Below, piece by piece: positions 24,509-33,233 of a stretch of 64,000 bases of DNA. Within the stretch, counting starts at the first letter, position 1, and every line of letters begins with the position of its first letter. The DNA is taken from the NCBI RefSeq assembly GCF_014673215.1, contig NZ_JACWMS010000002.1, positions 62,001 to 126,000 on the forward strand, in the 5' to 3' direction. Made by a program: the position numbers and the translations under genes. A model generated the notes under the pieces. The model did no database searches, was not told where the DNA came from, and saw nothing but the letters and a program-made list of their open reading frames with translations. The DNA comes from Gordonia hankookensis (GTDB taxonomy: Bacteria > Actinomycetota > Actinomycetes > Mycobacteriales > Mycobacteriaceae).

Positions 24509-26633
24509 GATCCAACACCTCCTCATCGTCGTTCACCCACGGACGGCTGATCCCCCACCATTCGACGGGGATCTCGGCATCGGGATATTCAGGTCCCTCA
24601 CCGTTGGAATGGGCACGCCGGTCTCGCCATCCGGCGATCGCCGGGGTCAGCAAGGCAGCGGCAAGCATCGCGACGAAAAAGAGGTAGCCGTTGATGGCAT
24701 CGGCGAGTCGCAGCAACCAGAACACCAAGGTCCACACCACCAGCGCCGCCATGACGAGGGGATCCGCGAAGGCGGCGTTCCATTGCTTTCGCATTGCAGC
24801 GATGCCCCCCTCCTTCACCGCCTTGGCTCCGAATGCGATGCCGAGGAGTGCCGGAATCGCCTGCGACACCTCCCGCAGCATCGGCCACAACACTCCGATT
24901 GCGTTGAGTGGCCCAGCGAGCGCCGCACCCGTGAACAGGCCGCTCCCCACTGTTCCCAATCCGGCCAACACCACGACCAGGAAGATCGGAAGTCCAGAGA
25001 TGAAGCTGAACTGGTCTCCAGTGACCGAACCGAGTTGCATGCCGTACAAAGCGCCTCCGAGTCCCGCGAGCGCGGAACTCAAACCGAAGACAAGCATCTT
25101 GGATAGCAGCAGATTGCCGCCAAGAGTCGCGTAAGCCGCCTCACTGTCTCGCAGCGCGATCAGCCTCCGCCCGAGGCGTCCTCGCCGCAAGAGCGCCACA
25201 CCGAACGTGGCCACCGCGAGGACAGCCGCGGTGAAAACGGTGATGCGCTGCGGAGTATCGATCGCGTACCCGAGCAGAGTCGGCCCCGGCACCTCCACCG
25301 AACCCTGATCGAAGAACGAAACCCGCAACCCGAACAAATCAAATGATGGGAGGGTGAAAATCCACCGGTCGAAGATGACCGCGATTGCGGCCGTGCCCAG
25401 TGCGAGATAGACCCCAGACAACCGCAATGCCGGCAGCGCGATCGCTGCTCCCACGATCCCGGCGATCACCATGGCTGCGATGATTGCCCACCACTGACCG
25501 TTCGCGCCGAGATGACCGCAGACGATCGCACCGATACCGGCGAGAGTGATCTGACACAACGAGATCTGGCCCGCATACCCCGCGAGTGGTACATACGACA
25601 GGGCCAGCACACCGAACGCGAAGATCTGCCCATAGGTGATGAGGTCACTATCGCTGAGCACCGTCGCGAGAATCAGACCGGACCACACGGTCACGAGCGC
25701 GAGGAAAACCGCTCCTCGAAGGGACGGCAATGGCACCGGGCTCAGTTGCCGATCCCTACCCCGCAACCGTCCGTGCGGGAACGCAAGTAGGGCAAGCAGG
25801 AGCAAGATCGCGGGAGCCGCCAAGCGGATTCCGGGCAGGTACGCGTTCTGGGGGAGGTAGCCCGTCAGGTAACTCTCCATGCACCCGACCACTACCGCGC
25901 CGAGGAAGGTGAGCGGAAGGCTCTTGAGGCGACCGAAGATCGCCGCGGCATACGCGCTGACGATCACCAAGGAGAGTGACATCGCATCCAGCGCGACAAC
26001 CGGGGCGATCAGAACACCGCCGATGGCGGCCAGTTCGATCCCCAGTATCCACGCGATCCGATTTGCCCGCACCGGGTCTGCTCCGGTGAGCCCGACGAGC
26101 GATCGGTCGTCAACGGTTGCACGCATCTCGGTACCGGCCCGTGTACGGAACAGCAGCACTCGAAGTCCCACGGCAACCAGGATGGCAACGATCATGGTGA
26201 GTGCTTGATGCCATGTCACCGTGGCGCCGAAGACATGGAACGGCTGCTGGTCGGCGAAGAACTGCGGCAGGTTGCGCGGTTCGTTCGGATCCCAGATCCA
26301 CCGCGCGAGCGCAATGAGGCCGCTCAACAACGCAACCGTCATCACCAGCTTCTCGGCCTCACCGAGAGGCTGCACCGGACGCATCGCGACCTCGACGAGC
26401 AGTCCGAACAGCGGCGTCAGCACGCCGAGTACCACCACCAGCGACAACCAGACAGGCCAGCCCCAGCCAATGCTGAACTGCCAGTATATGAATGCCGCCA
26501 TCATGCCGGCGGCACCATGAGCGAAGTTGAAGACACCTGTGGTGGTGTAGGTGACGACCAGCCCGCCGCTGATCACTGCGTAGATCGCGGCGGTGCTGAG
26601 TCCGACCACGCCAAAGGCGAGGAATTGATCCAT
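24486..26633 (-). CDS. Fused LivH-LivM permease of a branched-chain-amino-acid-type ABC importer
   Basis: A 715-residue integral membrane protein that joins two permeases normally made from separate genes. Residues about 1-290 are LivH-like (TTTGVFNFAHGAAG, GLTGADPVRANRIAW); residues about 320-630 are LivM-like (YVPLAGYAGQISLCQITLAGIGA, then the FGVALLRRGRLGRRLIALRDSE loop). A C-terminal tail adds two further hydrophobic segments and a charged end. It should form the whole transmembrane pore with LivF and LivG. Its ATG overlaps the TAA of the binding-protein gene as TAATG. Confidence 0.9.
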   Translation of the reverse strand: MDQFLAFGVVGLSTAAIYAVISGGLVVTYTTTGVFNFAHGAAGMMAAFIYWQFSIGWGWPVWLSLVVVLGVLTPLFGLLVEVAMRPVQPLGEAEKLVMTVALLSGLIALARWIWDPNEPRNLPQFFADQQPFHVFGATVTWHQALTMIVAILVAVGLRVLLFRTRAGTEMRATVDDRSLVGLTGADPVRANRIAWILGIELAAIGGVLIAPVVALDAMSLSLVIVSAYAAAIFGRLKSLPLTFLGAVVVGCMESYLTGYLPQNAYLPGIRLAAPAILLLLALLAFPHGRLRGRDRQLSPVPLPSLRGAVFLALVTVWSGLILATVLSDSDLITYGQIFAFGVLALSYVPLAGYAGQISLCQITLAGIGAIVCGHLGANGQWWAIIAAMVIAGIVGAAIALPALRLSGVYLALGTAAIAVIFDRWIFTLPSFDLFGLRVSFFDQGSVEVPGPTLLGYAIDTPQRITVFTAAVLAVATFGVALLRRGRLGRRLIALRDSEAAYATLGGNLLLSKMLVFGLSSALAGLGGALYGMQLGSVTGDQFSFISGLPIFLVVVLAGLGTVGSGLFTGAALAGPLNAIGVLWPMLREVSQAIPALLGIAFGAKAVKEGGIAAMRKQWNAAFADPLVMAALVVWTLVFWLLRLADAINGYLFFVAMLAAALLTPAIAGWRDRRAHSNGEGPEYPDAEIPVEWWGISRPWVNDDEEVLDRAIATES

Positions 26634-28015
26634 TACTGCACGTCACTCATGCTCTTGCCGACATCGGTCAACTTCATTCCGTTGCCGTATTGACCTGTCC
26701 ACTTCTTCACTGGGATGTTGCAGCGGTACGCTCCCTGGTCCGCACCGAAGTCGGCAGGCTCCCAACCGTTCGCGGTCGTCTTCTCGACGTTGAAGCACGG
26801 CGACGGCGCCGCACCCGGCGTGAGATTCTGCGGTGCCTGCAGGCCACCCGCGGTCCATTGCGTTTCCTTCGTCGCGGCGCTCATCAAGCACGATCGCGTC
26901 AGATTGTCACCGCAGCTCGCGGCGGACTTCGCGAACACCAGCCACGACGAGAAGGCGCGAAGTGAAGGAAGGGTGATGGTCGCGCCTGGAGCATATTTCT
27001 TGTATAGCTCCTTGAGCTGGTTCATCACCGGTTCGGTGCTCTCTATCGGCAGGACACCACCGAGGTCGACGAGGTTGTTCTGCTTCGCCGCGGATGAACC
27101 GATCAGATCGAGGAACGCCTGACTGTAGGCGTTGTTGTTCGCGTCGATCCAATCCGGCTTGTAATTCATACTGGTCAACACGCTTTCGAGCTTGGCGAGT
27201 TGGTTGTACTGCCCGAAGAAGATCAGCCCCTTGACCCCCTTGTTCTTGATTGCCTGGGCATAGGGGGTCCAGTCGGAGACTCCTGCGGCCGGGTACAGGT
27301 CGTTGTATACGAAGGTGCCGCCGGCGGCCTTGACGGTCTCGGTCTGGATGTCGCCGAGGACCTTGGTGACCGGCGAGTCCCCGTTGATGATGCCGATCGC
27401 GTTCGCGGACTGCGGATAGGCATCCTTCAGCAGCCACTCGCGGAACTGATAGTAGGGCAGATACCCGAAGACTTGCGACGGCGAGGCCTGCACGCTGAGG
27501 TCCGCACCTAGCTCGGACATTTGAGCGACCTGCGCGGGAAAGTTCGGAAGCAGACAGGACAGTCGTTCTTTGGTGCCCAGGCCATCCAGAGCGGCGCCGC
27601 CGCCGACAAGTGCGAAATCCTGCTTGCAGGCCTCAGACATCTGCTGTCGCACCGCCATGAGCTTGGTGTCATGAGTGTTGGCCACGATCTTGCGGCCGTT
27701 GATCCCGCCATTGTCGTTACACCACGAGGTGAAAACCTTTGCAGCGTCCACGAATTCCGCATTCTTGGTGAAACCGACGTCGGAGAGCACGCCGACCTGT
27801 ATCTCCGAATCGCTGACGCCCTGGGCGGTGGCACCTTTTGCGGCCCCCTTCTTGCACACATCCGTCAGATCACCGAACGAACTCGAGACGCTCGACGAGG
27901 ACGCTGTACCCTCTGTCCCGGTTTCCTCGGACCCGCTGCCATCTCGGCCACCACATCCTGCGGCCGCAAACGCCACCACCACCATGGCGGTCGCGAATAT
28001 TCGCTGTGCTTTCAC
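26633..28015 (-). CDS. Lipoprotein substrate-binding protein of the ABC importer (periplasmic-binding fold type I)
   Basis: A protein of about 460 residues. GTG 28015 has a GAGGAG site and gives a lipoprotein signal: K-A-Q-R, a hydrophobic core and the lipobox A-A-G-C with the lipid cysteine at residue 21. The mature part begins with a serine/threonine-rich linker and then IQVGVLSDV, typical of Leu/Ile/Val-binding-like domains; four or more cysteines suggest disulfides. It captures the import substrate outside the membrane. The ligand is unknown; it is first in the importer operon and its promoter region carries a GAGAAN6TTCTC palindrome at 28132. Confidence 0.9.
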   Translation of the reverse strand: MKAQRIFATAMVVVAFAAAGCGGRDGSGSEETGTEGTASSSSVSSSFGDLTDVCKKGAAKGATAQGVSDSEIQVGVLSDVGFTKNAEFVDAAKVFTSWCNDNGGINGRKIVANTHDTKLMAVRQQMSEACKQDFALVGGGAALDGLGTKERLSCLLPNFPAQVAQMSELGADLSVQASPSQVFGYLPYYQFREWLLKDAYPQSANAIGIINGDSPVTKVLGDIQTETVKAAGGTFVYNDLYPAAGVSDWTPYAQAIKNKGVKGLIFFGQYNQLAKLESVLTSMNYKPDWIDANNNAYSQAFLDLIGSSAAKQNNLVDLGGVLPIESTEPVMNQLKELYKKYAPGATITLPSLRAFSSWLVFAKSAASCGDNLTRSCLMSAATKETQWTAGGLQAPQNLTPGAAPSPCFNVEKTTANGWEPADFGADQGAYRCNIPVKKWTGQYGNGMKLTDVGKSMSDVQ

Positions 28016-28131
28016 CTGATTCTCCTCAATGACGTCTCCGGGCCCGCAAATCCCACCGGGATCGAGAGCGTCTGGCGAAGGCTGCCGAACAAGCACCGCA
28101 GCACAGCCATGACATCGATGCTCTCGCTAAT

Positions 28132-28147
28132 GAGAAACTAGCTTCTC
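28132..28147. promoter_or_regulatory. Variant operator, GAGAA-N6-TTCTC
   Basis: GAGAAACTAGCTTCTC: same half-sites as the recurrent palindrome but with one extra central base (N6 in place of N5). It lies 117 bp upstream of the binding-protein start on the minus strand. Confidence 0.5.
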
Positions 28148-28310
28148 GTAAACGAAGAATCAACAGATTTGGAGACCCAGATCACAAACGATCCCAACCC
28201 CGACCTCGCGACGTCGCCGAACGCACCCGACCCCCTGAGACCGGGCCCACCCCGTCCGCCGTCCCCGCCACGAAGTATGCGCCGATGGATTGACTCGAGC
28301 GGCAACTCGT

Positions 28311-28346
28311 GAAAACGTAGTACTCGTCAATGAGAATATGATTCTC
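28311..28346. promoter_or_regulatory. Perfect operator with upstream partner; -10 box inside
   Basis: GAGAAT-ATG-ATTCTC (28332-28346) matches the consensus at all 12 positions; a weaker GAAAAC-GTA-GTACTC (28311-28325) lies 21 bp upstream. TATGAT (28337-28342) within the perfect site is a near-consensus -10 for the gene at 28361, whose AAAGGAGG ribosome site follows directly. Confidence 0.65.
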
Positions 28347-28360
28347 CAAAGGAGGGCCGG

Positions 28361-28909
28361 ATGCGGCTGACACCCTTGCCTGGCGAACAGTGGGACGACG
28401 ACGTCGATGCTGCACTGGCCGGAATGCTGCCGAAGCGACGCCGAAACCCCCAGGGCGCGGGAAACGCGCTGGCAACCCTCGTACGTCATCCAGATCTGAC
28501 CAAGGCCTTCATGCCGTTCAACGTGCACTTGTTGTTCCGGTCCACGCTGTCAGACCGGATGCGAGAGGCCGCGATCCTCCGGGTGGCGGAACTGAGCGAA
28601 TCGCCCTATGAGCTCGAGCACCACAGGGGGATGGGCCAGGCCGCCGGAATGACACTCGAGGAGATCGAGGACGCCCGCATGGGCGTCGCGCTCGAACCCG
28701 TCGAACAACTCGTCCTCGATGCAGTCGGTGAGCTCGATCGTCACCACGCGATCCTCGACGGGACCTGGGCTTCCCTAACCGAGCATCTGACCGACCGGCA
28801 GATGATGGACCTGGTCTTCACCGTCGGCGCCTACGCCACCTTGTCCATGGCATTCAACACGTTCGGCATCGAGCCGGATCGCGAACTCCAGCCTGAATAC
28901 GAAAGGTAA
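28361..28909 (+). CDS. Carboxymuconolactone decarboxylase (CMD/AhpD)-family protein
   Basis: A 182-residue all-helical protein. The CMD core is REAAILRVAELSESPYELEHHRGMGQAAGMT at about residues 68-98: the glutamate and histidine pair are present, but the C-x-x-C of AhpD peroxidases is absent (S-P-Y-E-L-E-H-H), so it is not a thiol peroxidase. Members like this act as decarboxylases/lactone-opening enzymes or have unknown roles in ring degradation. It is the first gene of the plus-strand operon with the Rieske oxygenase. Confidence 0.82.
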   Translation: MRLTPLPGEQWDDDVDAALAGMLPKRRRNPQGAGNALATLVRHPDLTKAFMPFNVHLLFRSTLSDRMREAAILRVAELSESPYELEHHRGMGQAAGMTLEEIEDARMGVALEPVEQLVLDAVGELDRHHAILDGTWASLTEHLTDRQMMDLVFTVGAYATLSMAFNTFGIEPDRELQPEYER

Positions 28910-28913
28910 ACCA

Positions 28914-30185
28914 TTGGCACACTTCAAGAAACCCGCCGAGGGAAGTTGGACCGAGCACTTCCCCCAACTCGGGACCGATCCGGTGGACTACACCGACTCG
29001 ATCGATCCCGCGTTCTATGAGAGCGAACGTGAGGCGATCTTCAAGAAGACCTGGCTCAACGTCGGCCGGGTCGAGCGGCTCCCGAAGAAGGGCAGCTACT
29101 TCACGCGCGAACTGGCGGCGGCGAACACGTCGTTGATCATCGTCAAGGGCAAGGACGACGTCGTCCGGGCCTTCCACAACGTCTGCCGGCATCGTGGCAA
29201 CAAACTGGTGTGGGACGACTTCCCCAACGAGGAGACCTCCGGTACCTGCCGGCAGTTCACCTGCAAGTACCACGCCTGGCGGTACGACCTCACCGGCGAT
29301 CTGAGCTACGTCCAGCAAGAGGGCGAGTTCTTCGACCTCGACAAGCAACAGTTCGGACTCAAGTCGGTCCGGTGCGAGATCTGGGAAGGGTTCATCTTCA
29401 TCAACCTCGACCCGAACGCCGAGTCGCTCGAGGACTATCTGGGCACCTATGGCAAAGGGCTGCAAGGCTATCCGTTCCACGAGATGACCGAGGTCTACAG
29501 CTACCGCGCCGAGGTCGGCAGCAACTGGAAGCTCTTCATCGACGCCTTCGCCGAGTTTTATCACGCCCCCGTCCTGCATCAGAAGCAGGCGGTGAAGGAC
29601 GAGGCCGACAAGCTCATGAAGGTCGGTTTCGAAGGCCTGCACTACGACTTGCAGGGCCCTCACTCGATGGTCTCGTCGTGGGGAGGCATGGCTCCGCCCA
29701 AGGATCTGAACATGGTCAAGCCGATCGAGCGCATCCTGCGGTCGGGCCTGTTCGGTCCATGGGATCGGCCCGACATCGAGGGTCTGGATCCCTTGCCGCC
29801 CGCGATCAACCCCGCAGGCGCGGTCCCCTGGGGCGTCGACGAGTTCGAGTTCTTCCCGAACATGTCGCTGCTGTGCTGGGCGCCGGGCTGGTATCTGACG
29901 TACCACTATTGGCCAACCGCGGTCGATCGGCACATCTTCGAGGCCAAGCTGTACTTCGTGCCGCCGAAGACCGTCCGCGAGCGCCTCGCCCAGGAGCTGG
30001 CCGCAGTCACCTTCAAGGAGTACGCGTTGCAGGACGCCAACACCCTCGAGGCGACCCAGAAGATGATCGAGACCCGCACCGTCACCGATTTCCCCTTGTG
30101 CGACCAGGAGATCCTCCTGCGTCACCTCCACAAAACGGCCGTCGACCACGTCAAGGAGTACGAAGATGCCAAAGCTGCCAGCTGA
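28914..30185 (+). CDS. Rieske non-heme iron oxygenase, large (alpha) subunit
   Basis: A 423-residue oxygenase. The Rieske [2Fe-2S] ligands are C91-R-H93 and C117-K-Y-H120. The mononuclear iron site follows: N-W-K-L-F-I-D210-A-F-A-E-F-Y-H217-x4-H222. It should hydroxylate a ring or chain using electrons from a reductase; the KshB-like reductase at 50147, which has the same operator in its promoter, is the obvious donor. The start codon is TTG 28914 with AAAGG upstream; no ATG fits. The small gene at 30166 overlaps its end by 20 bases. Confidence 0.9.
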   Translation: MAHFKKPAEGSWTEHFPQLGTDPVDYTDSIDPAFYESEREAIFKKTWLNVGRVERLPKKGSYFTRELAAANTSLIIVKGKDDVVRAFHNVCRHRGNKLVWDDFPNEETSGTCRQFTCKYHAWRYDLTGDLSYVQQEGEFFDLDKQQFGLKSVRCEIWEGFIFINLDPNAESLEDYLGTYGKGLQGYPFHEMTEVYSYRAEVGSNWKLFIDAFAEFYHAPVLHQKQAVKDEADKLMKVGFEGLHYDLQGPHSMVSSWGGMAPPKDLNMVKPIERILRSGLFGPWDRPDIEGLDPLPPAINPAGAVPWGVDEFEFFPNMSLLCWAPGWYLTYHYWPTAVDRHIFEAKLYFVPPKTVRERLAQELAAVTFKEYALQDANTLEATQKMIETRTVTDFPLCDQEILLRHLHKTAVDHVKEYEDAKAAS

Positions 30186-30492
30186 ATTCGCCGAATTGGA
30201 GAAGTACTCGGACTGGTGCCTGCCCACCGAGGCGCAACGCTATGCCAAGCGGCTCGAGTCGAGCATGGCGGACATGCAGGAATTCTACGACGCGGCGATG
30301 AAGCGCCTGGACGACGCGTGCGTCTTCGGTGACAAATTCCCCCTCGATGACCTGCCCGAGGACGTACGTTCGCTGGTCCACCTCATGCAGTCGCTCGTGA
30401 TGGTGTCGTTCCCCGTGGAGGTCTGGAAGCAACCGCGTGTCCCCGACAGCGGTGCCGCCTGGGCGGAACTCGTCTCCGAACCCGTGGTCTGA
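30166..30492 (+). CDS. Small protein of unknown function, possible oxygenase partner
   Basis: A 108-residue, mostly helical protein without signal peptide, membrane segment or recognisable domain. Sequence landmarks are CLPTEAQRYAKRL near the start and DLPEDVRSLVHLMQSLVMVSFP in the middle. It overlaps the Rieske gene by 20 bases and the amidohydrolase by TGATG, so it is certainly part of the operon. A role as accessory or small subunit of the oxygenase is an inference; it does not look like the SnoaL-fold beta subunits of ring dioxygenases. Confidence 0.72.
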   Translation: MPKLPAEFAELEKYSDWCLPTEAQRYAKRLESSMADMQEFYDAAMKRLDDACVFGDKFPLDDLPEDVRSLVHLMQSLVMVSFPVEVWKQPRVPDSGAAWAELVSEPVV

Positions 30493-31703
30493 TGGTCACT
30501 CTCAAGGCGGCCGGTCTGGTCGACGTCGACACGGGTGAGCTGATCACCCCAGGCATCATCCGTGTCGACGGCGATCGGATCGTCGGAATCGGTGGCGAGC
30601 CCGACGGCGAGATCATCGACCTCGGCGACAACATCCTCCTCCCCGGATTGATGGACATGGAGGTCAACCTGCTGATGGGTGGGCGGGGCGAACGGCCCGT
30701 CTACTCAACGGTCCAGGATGATCCGCCGACCCGGATGCTGCGTGCGGTGGGCAATTCCCGCCGCACGCTGCGGGCCGGCTTCACCACCGTCCGCAACCTC
30801 GGACTCTTCGTCAAGACCGGCGGATACCTGCTCGATGTCGCGCTCGGCCGGGCCATCGACGCCGGCTGGGTGGACGGCCCCCGTGTGGTGCCGGCCGGAC
30901 ACGCGATCACCCCGACCGGCGGACACCTCGACCCGACCATGTTCGCGGCCTTCGCGCCGCACGTCATGGAGCTCACCCTCGAAGAGGGGATCGCCAACGG
31001 GGTCGACGAGGTCCGCAAGGCGGTGCGCTATCAGATCAAGCACGGCGCCCAGCTGATCAAGGTGTGCGTCTCCGGTGGCGTGATGTCCCTGACGGGAGCA
31101 CCGGGGGCGCAGCACTATTCGTTCGACGAGTTGTGCGCGATCGTCGACGAGGCCCACCGCAGAGGGCTACGGGTCGCCTCGCACACCCATGGCGCGGAGG
31201 CCGTCAAACAGGCGGTCAAGGCCGGCATCGACTGCATCGAGCACGGCTTCCTGATGGATGACGAGGCCATCGAGATGTTGGTCGCCAACGACAGCTTCCT
31301 CGTCCCGACGACGCGCCTGGCCGACGCCATGGATGTCTCGCACTCCCCACCGGAGTTGCAGGCGAAGGCTGCCGAAATGTTCCCGAAGGCCCGGATCTCG
31401 GTGAAGAAGGCCTACGACGCCGGGGTCAAGATCGCCGTGGGCACCGACGCGCCCGCGATCCCGCACGGCAAGAACGCCGACGAACTCGTCGCGTTGGTGG
31501 AGCGCGGCATGCCGCCATCCGCGGTGTTGCGCGCCGCCACCGCGACAGCGGCCGAGCTGATCAACGTCGAGGATCGGGGCCGGCTCGCCGAAGGTCTGCT
31601 CGCGGACATCATCGCGGTTCCGGGAAACCCCCTCACGGACATCACCGTCACCCAGGATGTCCGATTCGTGATGAAAGGCGGCAAGGTCTTTGTCCAGAAG
31701 TGA
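30492..31703 (+). CDS. Amidohydrolase-superfamily protein with altered first metal motif (ExN for HxH)
   Basis: A 403-residue protein with the composite beta-sandwich/TIM-barrel of imidazolonepropionase- and Sgx9260-like amidohydrolases. The strand-1 H-x-H is replaced: LLPGLMD55-M-E57-V-N59. The other ligands are in place: lysine in LIKVCVSGG, SHTHG, EHGF and the general-base aspartate in VGTDAP. The metal site must therefore differ, either mononuclear or with E/N ligands. Hydrolysis of a lactone, amide or 1,3-diketone is conceivable. It sits between the oxygenase genes and an ACAD pair. Confidence 0.82.
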   Translation: MVTLKAAGLVDVDTGELITPGIIRVDGDRIVGIGGEPDGEIIDLGDNILLPGLMDMEVNLLMGGRGERPVYSTVQDDPPTRMLRAVGNSRRTLRAGFTTVRNLGLFVKTGGYLLDVALGRAIDAGWVDGPRVVPAGHAITPTGGHLDPTMFAAFAPHVMELTLEEGIANGVDEVRKAVRYQIKHGAQLIKVCVSGGVMSLTGAPGAQHYSFDELCAIVDEAHRRGLRVASHTHGAEAVKQAVKAGIDCIEHGFLMDDEAIEMLVANDSFLVPTTRLADAMDVSHSPPELQAKAAEMFPKARISVKKAYDAGVKIAVGTDAPAIPHGKNADELVALVERGMPPSAVLRAATATAAELINVEDRGRLAEGLLADIIAVPGNPLTDITVTQDVRFVMKGGKVFVQK

Positions 31704-32133
31704 CACCTCCAGAAATGACGACCTGATCGAGATCGAGCAACTGCTCGCCAAATACGCGGTCACGATGACCAAGGGCGACACCGACGGCGTGGTGTCGGTG
31801 TTCACGCCGGACGGCACCTACAGCGCGTTCGGTGAGATCTACCCCCTCGACCGTTTTCCGCAACTGGTCGCCGCGGCACCCAAAGGCCTCTTCCTGACCG
31901 GAACGGCCCTCATCGACCTCGACGGCGACGGTGGCGAGGACACCGCAACCGGCACCCAGCCACTCTGCTTCATCGACCACACCCAGCAGGACATGCGCAT
32001 CGGTTACTACGACGACACCTACGTCCGCACCGACGACGGGTGGCGATTGCGCACCAGGGCGATGACGTTCATCCGTCGCAACGGTGAGCACAATTCCGGT
32101 CGGCCCCACGCGATCTCCTTCACCGGGGAATGA
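31690..32133 (+). CDS. SnoaL/NTF2-like protein (ketosteroid isomerase fold)
   Basis: A 147-residue cone-shaped alpha+beta protein: IEIEQLLAKYAVTMTKGDTDGVVSVFTPDGTYSAF is the standard opening of SnoaL-like proteins, and WRLRTRAMTFIRR the standard end. Members can be dehydratases, isomerases or beta subunits of ring-hydroxylating dioxygenases. A start at TTG 31690 overlaps the amidohydrolase end; no ATG fits the frame. It overlaps the next ACAD gene as ATGA. It may be a lyase acting on a hydroxylated intermediate or the missing small subunit of the Rieske oxygenase. Confidence 0.8.
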   Translation: MSRSDTSRNDDLIEIEQLLAKYAVTMTKGDTDGVVSVFTPDGTYSAFGEIYPLDRFPQLVAAAPKGLFLTGTALIDLDGDGGEDTATGTQPLCFIDHTQQDMRIGYYDDTYVRTDDGWRLRTRAMTFIRRNGEHNSGRPHAISFTGE

Positions 32134-33233
32134 ACACACAGGAGTTCCGGGCGGCGGTGCGCGGGTGGCTCGACACCCATGACCTGTCCCCCGGTGACGA
32201 CCATTCCTTCGACGCCCAGGTCGCCCAGCTGTCCCGTGTCCGACGGGCTCTCCACGACGCCGACTGGATGCGCTACGGATGGCCCGCCGAGGTCGGCGGC
32301 CTCGGCGGCGAGGCGGTGCTGCGGGCAGTGCTCGGCGAAGAGGTCGCGACACGCAACCTGGCCGAACCCGGCATCTACTCGATGATCGAGGTGCTCGCGC
32401 CGACTGTCATCTCCTACGCGCGGCCCGAGTTGGCTGCCGAGATGGTGCCACGACTGCTCAACGGCGACGAGCAGTGGTGCCAGGGCTTCTCCGAACCCGG
32501 ATCCGGCAGCGACCTGGCCTCCCTGAGTACGCGCGCTGCACCGGATCCCGACGCAGACACGTGGATCATCAACGGCCAGAAGGTATGGACCAGTCTCGCC
32601 CAGTTCGCCGCCCGGTGCGTGCTGCTGACTCGCACCGGCCCCGGCCACGAGGGCATCACCGCGTTCTTCGTCGACATGGACACCCCGGGCATCACGGTGC
32701 GACCGCTACGGACGATGCACGGCGTCGACGAGTTCGCCGAGGTCTGGTTCGACGACGTCGTGGTACCGGCCGATCGGATGCTGGGTCGGCCGGGCGACGG
32801 GTGGCGGGTCGCCATGGACCTGCTGCCACATGAGCGATCGACGTGTTTCTGGCATCGCATCGCCTACCTGTACTCCATCCTGGACAATCTTGTGCAGCAG
32901 TCGGATCCCGCTGACGACCTCGATCTCGGCGCGGCCTACCTCGCGGCGCACACCGTCCGGTCCCGCTCGTATGCGACGCAGCAGCGGCTCGGCGCGGGCG
33001 GGCGTCTCGGGCCCGAGACGTCGGTCGACAAGGTGCTGCTGGCGACCGCGGAACAACAACTCTTCGACACCTGTCGCGATCTCGTCCCCGGTGCGGTCGA
33101 GTGGACTGACCCGGTGCTGCGTTCGGAATATCTCTATTCACGTGCAGCGACCATCTACGGCGGCACGGCCGAGATCCAGCGCAACATCATCGCGCGCCGA
33201 CTACTCGATCTGGGAAAGGGCGACAGTGGATAG
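32130..33233 (+). CDS. Acyl-CoA dehydrogenase, large subunit of a heteromeric pair
   Basis: A 367-residue ACAD. It has QGFSEPGSGSDLAS, QKVWTSLAQFA, LLPHERST (candidate catalytic glutamate in H-E-R) and YGGTAEIQRNIIARRLL at the end. The FadE26/29-type subunits of steroid alpha2beta2 ACADs have this architecture and carry the catalytic base. The next gene encodes a short ACAD and overlaps by 8 bases, which is the usual arrangement of such pairs. Expected role: dehydrogenation of a bulky polycyclic or branched acyl-CoA. Confidence 0.9.
   Translation: MNTQEFRAAVRGWLDTHDLSPGDDHSFDAQVAQLSRVRRALHDADWMRYGWPAEVGGLGGEAVLRAVLGEEVATRNLAEPGIYSMIEVLAPTVISYARPELAAEMVPRLLNGDEQWCQGFSEPGSGSDLASLSTRAAPDPDADTWIINGQKVWTSLAQFAARCVLLTRTGPGHEGITAFFVDMDTPGITVRPLRTMHGVDEFAEVWFDDVVVPADRMLGRPGDGWRVAMDLLPHERSTCFWHRIAYLYSILDNLVQQSDPADDLDLGAAYLAAHTVRSRSYATQQRLGAGGRLGPETSVDKVLLATAEQQLFDTCRDLVPGAVEWTDPVLRSEYLYSRAATIYGGTAEIQRNIIARRLLDLGKGDSG

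Larger units (their letters stand above)
28016..28360. promoter_or_regulatory. Divergent intergenic region between importer and Rieske operons
   Basis: A 345-base gene-free stretch. It holds two operator zones: GAGAA-N6-TTCTC at 28132-28147, with an inverted TTCTCG...CGAAGAA immediately after, on the importer side; and the perfect site at 28332-28346 on the plus-strand side. Between them (about 28165-28310) I see only unstructured, proline-codon-like sequence with no open frame that looks coding. Confidence 0.6.

Noticed and set aside
28361..28909. AhpD-type peroxidase
   Set aside because: The C-x-x-C redox pair of AhpD is absent.
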